This document shows positions 41,870 to 49,242 of a stretch of DNA of 54,694 nt, piece after piece. The stretch lies in contig CAZWHE010000005.1 in assembly GCA_964633825.1 (NCBI GenBank), forward strand, positions 1-54,694. The letters run 5' to 3'. How positions within the stretch are numbered: position 1 is the first letter of the stretch; each line of letters starts with the position of its first letter. The position numbers were made by a program, and so were the translations under genes. The notes under the pieces were generated by a model that had not been told where the DNA came from, did not search any database, and worked only from the letters and a program-made list of their open reading frames with translations. Source of the DNA: CAZWHE01 sp964633825. Lineage in GTDB: Bacteria > Planctomycetota > B15-G4 > CAYZWU01.

Positions 41870-44256
41870 TCTTCCTCTTTTCCGTAAAGATTCTTTTCCT
41901 TCTTTTTCCAGAGCGCGGGGTCGCGCCGGTTCGGATCTTCCTTCGACAGCTCCGTTGAAACGTCTGCGGCGGAATCGTCTTCTTCATCGAATCCCCCGCC
42001 TACGAAAAAGCTTTCGACCATTTCTATCTCTTCGAGCTCGAGTTCGCAGATTCTGTATATCAAAAGGTCGATGAGCCACTCGAGCCGGCTTCGCTCTTCT
42101 TTATTCTTTTCTTCCGAGGCGCAGACATCGATCATGCGTGCGCCCAAAAAATCGAGAAGGTCGTGGATCAGGGCCGATCCTTCCCTGGTCCCGAGCTTGA
42201 GGCATTCCTCGATATATTCGATCACCCAGCCCGGGTCTCCCGTATCGAGAAACTGGCCGTACAAACCCATTGCCGTCTCCAGCGAAGGATGCCTGGCATC
42301 CGCCGAATCTTCGAACTCGGGCACGATAATCGGCAAGCGCTTGATGTCTTCGATCTCGATCTGCGGCTGAAGGAGCTTGTAACCCGTGAACATGACGCTC
42401 ATGTAATAATTGATCAGGCGGGAGTTCAGCTGCGCGATGAGGAATGGGTATCCGATCCGGGGATCGTCCACGATAACACCGTATACGGACTGCGGAAAAG
42501 CCGTTCCCTTGGCGTCGAAAGCGGCTACGAGCCGGCCTGTGCTTTTTTGTAGAAGTATTTTGGGCTTCCCGTAGCGGGCCGCGTCCTTTTTGAGAATCCC
42601 TTCCTGAATAAGAAACCCGTCGTCCCGGATTGCATAACGCGATATGCTTTCACCGCCGATGATTATAGGCATTCCGCCCGCGCTTTTTCTCCTCGCAAGA
42701 CTGCGAACCTTGTCCTTGCCGACCTCCTCGCCGCGAAAGATGGAGCCCCTGGTTTTTGCGATCGTCCCGAGCGGCCGCAGCACCACGCCGCGCCCAATGG
42801 GCGGAGGGCGTTTGGGATCAAGGCGTTCAATCACATTCTCCGCCCCGCCGGTGAGGAGATAACGAAATTCTTTTCCCGGGGAACTGCGAAACACGTCGCG
42901 GGCCACGTCCTTCGAATACACTCCCGGTCCGGGACGGCCGTCGCTGAAAAAACAACGGCATTCCTCTTTTGTTTCGAGCCGTGTAACGTGAAGCCTCGAC
43001 GAGGCTTTCCCATCACGGCGCTTTGCAAAAAAAACAACGTTTGCAACGCCGGCTCCGGGAAAAATGTCTTTCGCGTGAATGAGATCGGTCAGCTCCACTT
43101 CTTCCAGGAGGCGGGTCCGCGCGCTCTCCGCATTGCTGCGGCAGAGGAGCGGGTCGGGAACGACAAAAGAGACCACGCCCCTGGGACGCAGGTATTTCCG
43201 GACAACATACTTCTGGATAAAGAGAAGATAGTAGTCCGACTGGCCCGCCCGGCCGAGGTATGGTTTGTAAAACGCGGCCGGTTCGTTTTTCGCGGCCACG
43301 TAGGGCGGGTTGCCCACAATGGCGTCGAAGCCGTCGGCATCGAAACCGTCGAAGTCGTCCGAATCATCTGCAAAAAAATTCTCTGGAAACCCCTCTTTGC
43401 ACGAAAACTCTTTCCCTGCCCCGGGGCCGACGAGGGCATTTCCCACACGAAGGCGCGAAAACTTCCAACCTGCGGGACGGCCGGCATAAAGAGCGAGAAC
43501 AGCCGTTGCGGCCGCGGCCGCGAACTCGCTGCGGTCCACGCCGAAGAGAGAGTTGTCGACGACTCGCCGCCGAATTTCGAGGGCTTCGCGGCACGTTCCC
43601 GGCGCGGCTTCGCCGGCGATGCGCTCGGCCGCGGCAAGGAGAAAGCGGCCCGACCCCATTGCGGGATCGAGAAGCCGGATGCTCGAAAGCTCTTCCACGG
43701 GCCCCTGTCTCTCTTCCAGGGAAGAAGCCAGGCTTCTGTCCACCATGTACGAGGCCAAAGAATAAGGTGTAAAGTACTGCCCTCGGGCTTTTCTGCTCTG
43801 CATAGACTGAGACGCCCTGCGATTCCCTCTCTTGTCCGAACTGACACTGCAGCTCATCAGCTTCTCTGCAAGTCCGGCAAAACGAAAGAGTGTTTCGGCA
43901 TCGAAAAGACCGAGAGGTCCCACGGAAGGCACAGGGGGCAGGTGTTTTTCTATTTCATCGAGAATCTCGATGGTTTCTGCTTCCCTGCCGGCAAATTCGG
44001 CCGTGAGGCCGATAACGCCCTTTTCGGCCAAGCGCCCCGGCAGGGCGGAGGCCCACTTTCTGTACAGCGCTTTCAGGATAAGGTTCCTCGCCACGGAGGA
44101 CAGGGCCTCGTCGTTCACCCCCGATTGCGGCCGGACGGCGCCGGCCGCTGCAAGGAGGGCCCTCGCCGTCCATCCGTCAGAGCCTCTTTCGCGTCGAGTC
44201 CCCATTGCATCTCTCGAAAAGAAAAAGCCGTTGTCGAAACATCCTGCCGAAGTCAT
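41857..44256 (-). CDS. Eco57I-type N6-adenine DNA methyltransferase
   Basis: Predicted 799 aa. The SAM-binding motif I (LLDPAMGSGRFLLAA) is near residue 193 and the catalytic NPPYVA motif near 315, as in type IIG/Eco57I gamma-class adenine methylases. GQYFTPYSLASYMVD upstream is a typical pre-motif. The C-terminal half has TaqI-type specificity-domain features (KILLQKSTGRLVAAFD; LIAQLNSRLINYYM). No nuclease motif (PD-ExK) is evident at the N-terminus, and no restriction or specificity gene is adjacent. ATG 44256 is the favoured start (GGAGGTG upstream but at long spacing); 44205 is an alternative, and the frame is open to 44370. It overlaps dapF by 13 bases. Confidence 0.85.
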   Translation of the reverse strand: MTSAGCFDNGFFFSRDAMGTRRERGSDGWTARALLAAAGAVRPQSGVNDEALSSVARNLILKALYRKWASALPGRLAEKGVIGLTAEFAGREAETIEILDEIEKHLPPVPSVGPLGLFDAETLFRFAGLAEKLMSCSVSSDKRGNRRASQSMQSRKARGQYFTPYSLASYMVDRSLASSLEERQGPVEELSSIRLLDPAMGSGRFLLAAAERIAGEAAPGTCREALEIRRRVVDNSLFGVDRSEFAAAAATAVLALYAGRPAGWKFSRLRVGNALVGPGAGKEFSCKEGFPENFFADDSDDFDGFDADGFDAIVGNPPYVAAKNEPAAFYKPYLGRAGQSDYYLLFIQKYVVRKYLRPRGVVSFVVPDPLLCRSNAESARTRLLEEVELTDLIHAKDIFPGAGVANVVFFAKRRDGKASSRLHVTRLETKEECRCFFSDGRPGPGVYSKDVARDVFRSSPGKEFRYLLTGGAENVIERLDPKRPPPIGRGVVLRPLGTIAKTRGSIFRGEEVGKDKVRSLARRKSAGGMPIIIGGESISRYAIRDDGFLIQEGILKKDAARYGKPKILLQKSTGRLVAAFDAKGTAFPQSVYGVIVDDPRIGYPFLIAQLNSRLINYYMSVMFTGYKLLQPQIEIEDIKRLPIIVPEFEDSADARHPSLETAMGLYGQFLDTGDPGWVIEYIEECLKLGTREGSALIHDLLDFLGARMIDVCASEEKNKEERSRLEWLIDLLIYRICELELEEIEMVESFFVGGGFDEEDDSAADVSTELSKEDPNRRDPALWKKKEKNLYGKEEECTS

Positions 44257-44293
44257 TATAGCCGCACCACCTCCATCGCGAAAGGGGGGACGG

Positions 44294-45307
44294 ATGCACG
44301 AAGCGATTCTGTACGACAAAAAGCCGGAAGGAAAGGTTCGCTGCCGGCTCTGTCGCCACAGCTGCTCCATCCTTCCGGGAAAAACCGGGATCTGTTCGGT
44401 CAGAGAGAACAGGGACGGTGTTCTCTATTCCCTCGTCTATGACAAGATTGCCGCCGCCGGCGTCGATCCCATCGAAAAAAAGCCTCTCTTTCATTTTTAT
44501 CCCGGCAGCCTGGCCTACTCTGTGGCGACCATGGGATGCAATTTCTCCTGCCTCCACTGTCAGAATTCGACCCTTTCCCAAACACCGGCGGCCTGCGGCT
44601 CGATCGAAGGGCGGAAGCTCTCGCCGGACGACATCGTCGAGAATGCCGTCCGATCCAACTGCCGCAGCATCTCTTTCACATATTCGGAACCCACAATCTT
44701 TGCCGAGATCTCCCTCGATACGGCGCGCATTGCCCATGACAACGGCCTGGTCTGCAGCTTTGTCACCAACGGCTATCAATCGCCGGAAATGGTCAAGGAA
44801 ATGACCGGGCTCATCGATGCCGCGAACGTCGATCTGAAATCCTTTTCGGCCTCTTTTTACAAAAAGACCTGCGGCGCCAAGCTCGACCGCGTGCTCGACA
44901 CGATCCGCCTTCTTTACGAAGCCGGGCTCTGGCTCGAGATCACGACTCTGCTCATTCCCACGATGAACGATTCCGACAAGGAGATCAAAGAGCTGGCGCG
45001 CTTCATCGCCGGGATCGACAAGAACATTCCCTGGCACGTCAGCCGGTATCACCCGAGCCACCGCATGTCGGGTCCCCCGCCGACACCGCCCGAACTGCTT
45101 TTCAAAGCGTGCGAGATCGGGCTGGGCGCGGGGCTGCGTTACATTTACACGGGAAACATCCCCGGCCGCGGAGGAGAGAGCACGGCCTGCCCGGGCTGCG
45201 GGTCTCTGCTGATCGAGAGGGATGGGTTCCTGGTTTCACGGAACCTGCTTTCAAAGAAGGCGTGCCCCGGCTGCGGTGAAAAGATTGCGGGGGTTTTTGA
45301 TCAATAG
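44294..45307 (+). CDS. amrS: AmmeMemoRadiSam-type radical SAM enzyme
   Basis: Predicted 337 aa radical SAM protein of the AmmeMemoRadiSam system. An N-terminal Cys cluster (CRLCRHSCSILPGKTGIC) precedes the radical SAM motif CNFSCLHCQN (Cys82, Cys86, Cys89), which binds the 4Fe-4S cluster. SFTYSEPTIFAE follows. The C-terminus has two CPGCG zinc-ribbon-like motifs (ACPGCGSLLIERDG; ACPGCGEKIAGVFDQ), the family's usual end. ATG 44294 follows GGGGGGACGG. The start is divergent from the adenine methylase gene. The Memo and AMMECR1 partners are not in this window. The enzyme's substrate is unknown in the family. Confidence 0.9.
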   Translation: MHEAILYDKKPEGKVRCRLCRHSCSILPGKTGICSVRENRDGVLYSLVYDKIAAAGVDPIEKKPLFHFYPGSLAYSVATMGCNFSCLHCQNSTLSQTPAACGSIEGRKLSPDDIVENAVRSNCRSISFTYSEPTIFAEISLDTARIAHDNGLVCSFVTNGYQSPEMVKEMTGLIDAANVDLKSFSASFYKKTCGAKLDRVLDTIRLLYEAGLWLEITTLLIPTMNDSDKEIKELARFIAGIDKNIPWHVSRYHPSHRMSGPPPTPPELLFKACEIGLGAGLRYIYTGNIPGRGGESTACPGCGSLLIERDGFLVSRNLLSKKACPGCGEKIAGVFDQ

Positions 45308-45312
45308 GCCGT

Positions 45313-46146
45313 TTATGACGAATCGCCCGCGGCTTTTTCCAGGAATCGGCGTGTGCGCCGCGCCTGTTCGACCGCATTGTGGCCGTGACGGGAGAGCTCG
45401 ACGGAGATGATCGGCTCGCGCTCCATGCGGTCGAGCTCCCGCAGTATCGGCTCAAAGGAGATCTCGCCTTCGCCGGGAGGAAGATGCTCGTGCTTTCCGT
45501 TGCGTGCATCATCGAGGTGCACGTTGACGATCCGGTTTTTCCACTGGGCGATCAATTCTTCAGGGGGCGACGCTTCGCTGATATGTGCGTGCCCCACATC
45601 GATCGTCAGATCGGGGCCGGCGCCCGACATCCGTTCGTCGAGAGCCCGGTAACGCGACAAGGCGTCGATAAACATGCCGGGCTCCGGCTCGATGGCGACG
45701 CGTATGCCTCCCGGCCGGGCGTGCTCCAGAACGGGCTCGAGGCGCTTGGCCAGGATGTCGAGACCTTTCTCTTCAGACACTTTCTCTTCCAGCTTGCCCG
45801 ACCAGATCGACAAAGTTTTCGCCCCCAGCTCGACGGCGAGATCGGCGCAGCGCTTGAGAAAATCCTGGCGCCGTCCATAAGCACCGGGGGTCATGAGCGA
45901 TGGAAAGTGCTTGCGCTCGGGATCAAGGATGAAACGGGCTCCCGTTTCCACCGCAGCGAAAAGCCCGAGACCTTCGAGAAGGCTCCGGCAAGCCTTGATC
46001 TGTCCGGCCGAGCTTGTCATCGGGTTGAGATGATGAACATCGGGCGTGAGCGCGATTCCTTCGTAGCCGAGGCCGGCCAGTATGCGAATCGCCTCCTCGA
46101 GGGTGTGAAAGGGGAAACCGTTCGTGTTGTAACCGATCCCGATCAC
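45313..46146 (-). CDS. Sugar-phosphate isomerase/epimerase-family TIM-barrel protein
   Basis: Predicted 277 aa (beta/alpha)8 barrel of the AP-endonuclease-2/xylose-isomerase-like superfamily. Metal-ligand positions are visible in VAIEPEPGMF, TIDVGHAHISE, VHLDDARNGKHEHL and IISVELS. No signal peptide is seen, and the exact substrate is unknown. The start is GTG 46146, whose GTGA overlaps the fmt stop, with GGAG a few bases upstream. A longer frame extends upstream into fmt and is not favoured. It ends 5 bases from the convergent radical SAM gene. Confidence 0.85.
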   Translation of the reverse strand: MIGIGYNTNGFPFHTLEEAIRILAGLGYEGIALTPDVHHLNPMTSSAGQIKACRSLLEGLGLFAAVETGARFILDPERKHFPSLMTPGAYGRRQDFLKRCADLAVELGAKTLSIWSGKLEEKVSEEKGLDILAKRLEPVLEHARPGGIRVAIEPEPGMFIDALSRYRALDERMSGAGPDLTIDVGHAHISEASPPEELIAQWKNRIVNVHLDDARNGKHEHLPPGEGEISFEPILRELDRMEREPIISVELSRHGHNAVEQARRTRRFLEKAAGDSS

Positions 46147-47111
46147 GGCTCCGGTTCCCCCGGCCCGCAGAAAACCTCCGACCCGGGATCGAAGCGCGCA
46201 CCGCGCAGGAATTCTTCGCCCGCAATCGGCTTTTTCCCCTCTTTTTGAACGCGCTCGATCTCGACGGCGCCTTCGCCGCAAAAGACCACGAAGCGGCCCT
46301 GCCGAACCGCAAAGGTTCCTGGCGGCTTCCGTTCTTCCACAGCCTCGGGAGCGACATCGAGCAGGACGAGGCGGGTCGCTCTCTTTTCGCCTTTTGCACG
46401 AAGAAAGGTGAACGCCCCGGGCCATGGCGTCATGGCGCGGACGAAACGATCCAGCTCTTGGGGAGAACGGCCCCAATCAACGAGTCCGTCCCGCTTTTTG
46501 AGCCGAGCGGCCAAGACAACGCCTTCTTCGTTCTGGGGTGTCGCTCGGACGGCGCCGGTCTCGATCTCATCCAGCACATCGTTGACAAGAGGCGGGGCCG
46601 CACGAGAGAGCCGATCAAGGAGATCGCCCGCTGTTTCATGCCGGTCGATCGGAACCTCCACCTGCTTCAGTATGTCGCCCGAATCCATCCGCGGCGCAAC
46701 GCGGATGATCGAAATCCCGGTCGTGTCGTCGCCGTTGAGGATGGCGTACGGAACGGGCGACGCCCCCCGGTACCTTGGAAGAAGCGACGGGTGAATATTA
46801 ATGCCGCGATGCTTCGCCGTATCGAGGAAGGCCTCGGAGATTTTTTGCGCAAAGGAGGCCACGAGAATGACGTGGGGAGAAAAAGATCGCGTCCCATCGA
46901 TTGCTTCGGGGCTGTTGACGCTCCGGAGCTGAAGGAGATCGAGGCCCAGGTCGAGAGCGGCTTCCTTAACCGGCGGTGCGACGAGGCGCCGGCCACGGCC
47001 GGCCGGAGAATCTTCCTTGGTAACAACACGGACTTCGTGTCCGCCGAGAGAGACCAGATCCTTAAGGGTCGGGACACCAAAGCCGGATGTGCCCAGAAAA
47101 AGGATTCTCAT
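46143..47111 (-). CDS. fmt: Methionyl-tRNA formyltransferase
   Basis: Formylates initiator Met-tRNA using 10-formyl-tetrahydrofolate, 322 aa. The formyltransferase core shows INIHPSLLPRYRGASPVPYA (Asn105, His107) and PRMDSGDIL (Asp143), which together form the conserved catalytic Asn-His-Asp. The C-terminal OB-like domain (about 205-322, ending GPGEPEP) is present. ATG 47111 lies one base after the scpA stop, so it is coupled to scpA. A longer frame upstream would enter scpA. Confidence 0.95.
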   Translation of the reverse strand: MRILFLGTSGFGVPTLKDLVSLGGHEVRVVTKEDSPAGRGRRLVAPPVKEAALDLGLDLLQLRSVNSPEAIDGTRSFSPHVILVASFAQKISEAFLDTAKHRGINIHPSLLPRYRGASPVPYAILNGDDTTGISIIRVAPRMDSGDILKQVEVPIDRHETAGDLLDRLSRAAPPLVNDVLDEIETGAVRATPQNEEGVVLAARLKKRDGLVDWGRSPQELDRFVRAMTPWPGAFTFLRAKGEKRATRLVLLDVAPEAVEERKPPGTFAVRQGRFVVFCGEGAVEIERVQKEGKKPIAGEEFLRGARFDPGSEVFCGPGEPEP

Positions 47112-47112
47112 G

Positions 47113-48024
47113 TCAACCCGCCGTGAAGCCTTCGGCTTCTTCTTTTTGCTGCGGCGCCTTTGCCTTTCGACCTGTTCCGTTGGGTCGCTCGGCCAAGCCT
47201 TTCTTCCCCGGCGTCTCGATTTTCTCCCTCCAGAGGGGTTCCTCCGGCTTGTCGCTCCCGTCGAGAAGAGATTCCTCGAGGCGTATTTTTCTGAACCGAT
47301 CGATATGTTCCTTTTCGATCCGCAGTGAGAGCATGATCTCTCCTCCGGACGAGTCTTGAGAAAGCGAAATAACCGAGAGCCGGGTGAGCTCGAGAATACC
47401 CACAAAGAAGCCGATCGCGTCCGTTCTGGTCGGCGCTTTCTTGAACAGGCCTGTAAATGGAACGTTTCCCGTCTCTTCGATCACACCGAGGATTTCGGAT
47501 ATGTAAGCCGAAATGGGCTTGTCGGAATGGACGATCGGGGTTTTCCAGCCGTGACCCGTGTCTTCGAGGAGCGTTGAAAACGCTTTGACAAGATCCCAGA
47601 GGCTGACCTCTCCGAGAGGAATTTCTTCTTCTCCGGCGGCTTCGGCTCGCCCCATTCTTTTTGATTGGATTTCTCTTTTTTCGCCGAGCGCTCGGGAGAT
47701 GGTTTTATACTTCTTGTACTCCAGAAGCTGCCGAATCAGCTCGTCTCGGGGGTCAATCTCTTCCTCCAGGTCGACCTCCTCGGTCGGCAGGAGCATGCGG
47801 GATTTGATCAGCATCAGGGTCGACGACATGACAATGAAGTCTCCGGTGACCTCGATGTTACAGACGCGCATGGCATCGATATACTTCGTGTACTGATCGA
47901 GGATTCTGGCAATGGGGATGTTGTAGATATCTACCTCTTCCTTGCTGATGAGATAGAGGAGGAGATCCATTGGGCCGTTGAACGCCTCGAGTCTTACCTT
48001 GTATGGTTCCAGGGGCTCTTGCAT
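47113..48024 (-). CDS. scpA: Segregation and condensation protein A (kleisin)
   Basis: Kleisin subunit of the SMC-ScpA-ScpB condensin, 303 aa. The N-terminal SMC-binding segment FNGPMDLLLYLISKEEVDIY (about 16-35) and SSTLMLIKSRMLLP are characteristic. A winged-helix-like C-terminal domain (FVGILELTRL; LSLRIEKEHIDRFRK) is present. The last 50 residues are a variable Lys/Glu-rich tail. ATG 48024 is chosen over TTG 48027; the Shine-Dalgarno is weak. No scpB is seen next to it. Confidence 0.94.
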   Translation of the reverse strand: MQEPLEPYKVRLEAFNGPMDLLLYLISKEEVDIYNIPIARILDQYTKYIDAMRVCNIEVTGDFIVMSSTLMLIKSRMLLPTEEVDLEEEIDPRDELIRQLLEYKKYKTISRALGEKREIQSKRMGRAEAAGEEEIPLGEVSLWDLVKAFSTLLEDTGHGWKTPIVHSDKPISAYISEILGVIEETGNVPFTGLFKKAPTRTDAIGFFVGILELTRLSVISLSQDSSGGEIMLSLRIEKEHIDRFRKIRLEESLLDGSDKPEEPLWREKIETPGKKGLAERPNGTGRKAKAPQQKEEAEGFTAG

Positions 48025-48214
48025 CAATGCCGGGGTCCCGTGCTTTTCCTATTATTTGTTTTCGAGCGGGAAACTGTTATTTCGCCACGAACGACCAGAA
48101 TACGCCAACAAAAAGGCTCCGTCAAGCGGGGTCGATATACATCGGAATATGTAGAGAATTTATTCCCGCCTCCGTACAATGAACAGCCGTATTAAAAACG
48201 AGAGGTCTGTAACG
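48025..48214. promoter_or_regulatory. Divergent intergenic region scpA / kdsD
   Basis: This 190-base region lies between the divergent scpA and kdsD starts and must contain their promoters. GAATTTATTCCCG at 48156-48168 is repeated exactly at 54665-54677, where it lies within a larger palindrome. No certain -35/-10 pairs are visible. Confidence 0.35.
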
Positions 48215-49216
48215 ATGAAACAGGACCAATCCGATCTTCTTATCAGCGAAGTCCGCCGTGTGCTCAACGCGGAAGCAAATGCCCTCAGCGCCTTGAGCAA
48301 GGAAATCTATGAGGACGTGGCTGCCGCCGCGCAAGCGATTCTTGGCTGCACGGGGCGCGTTGTCGTAACCGGCATCGGCAAGGCCGGCATCGTCGGCCAA
48401 AAAATCTCGGCTACGCTTGCCAGCACCGGCTCGCCTTCCCTGTTTCTTCACGCCGCCGACGCTCTTCACGGCGACCTGGGGCGTGTCCGGCGCGAAGATC
48501 TCGTCCTCGCACTCTCGAACAGCGGCACAACCGCCGAGGTGTCCGGGCTTATCGGTCCGATCAAGAAGATCGGCGCGGGTTTGATCTGCATAACGGGAAA
48601 CCGGGATTCGGACTTGGCCCGTTACAGCGACACCGCCATTTGCTACGGCACCGTCGTCGAAACAGGCCCCCTCGGCCTCGCTCCGACAACGAGCACGACT
48701 CTTATGCTCGCCCTGGGCGACGCCCTGGCCATGTCCGTGCTCTCTCAAAGAAATTTTTCCAAGAAAAAGTTCGCTCTTTATCACCCCGCCGGGAACCTGG
48801 GCCGACGGCTTCTCAGGGTCGACGAGGTCATGAGGGCCGGCGATCAGAATCCCGTTGTCACCGAAAACCAAACGGTCGTGGACGCCATGTCGGCAATGAC
48901 GAACACCCCGGGCCGCCCCGGATCGGTATCGGTTGTTTCAAAGAACGAGGGGAAGCTCATCGGATTTTACACGGACGGAGACCTCCGCCGCGGAATTAAA
49001 AACGCGCTGACCCATAAGGATTTCGACTTCCTCGAAAATCCGGTTTCGGCCGTCATGACAAAGAACCCCACCGCCATACACCATGATCGCCTGGCCGGAG
49101 AAGCCCTTCGCATCTTGAGAGAGAAAAAGATCGACCAGATTCCCGTTATCGACGAGAACGAGCGCCCTGTCGGGCTGCTGGATGTCCAGGACCTGCTGAC
49201 CGTCCGGCTCGTCTGA
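48215..49216 (+). CDS. kdsD: KpsF/GutQ-family arabinose-5-phosphate isomerase
   Basis: Isomerase, 333 aa, converting ribulose-5-phosphate to arabinose-5-phosphate, the first step to KDO for LPS. An N-terminal SIS domain shows VVVTGIGKAGIVGQKISATL and LALSNSGTTAEVSG. The C-terminus has two CBS domains (VDEVMRAGDQNPVVTE; NPVSAVMTKNPTAIH). HPAGNLGRRLL is the family signature. ATG 48215 is preferred over ATG 48179 because AGAGGT lies about ten bases upstream, and the 12 extra residues are unlike homologues. It is first in an operon with LPS-transport genes. Confidence 0.94.
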   Translation: MKQDQSDLLISEVRRVLNAEANALSALSKEIYEDVAAAAQAILGCTGRVVVTGIGKAGIVGQKISATLASTGSPSLFLHAADALHGDLGRVRREDLVLALSNSGTTAEVSGLIGPIKKIGAGLICITGNRDSDLARYSDTAICYGTVVETGPLGLAPTTSTTLMLALGDALAMSVLSQRNFSKKKFALYHPAGNLGRRLLRVDEVMRAGDQNPVVTENQTVVDAMSAMTNTPGRPGSVSVVSKNEGKLIGFYTDGDLRRGIKNALTHKDFDFLENPVSAVMTKNPTAIHHDRLAGEALRILREKKIDQIPVIDENERPVGLLDVQDLLTVRLV

Positions 49217-49242
49217 GGATCTGCTTTTCCGGAACGGTTAAC

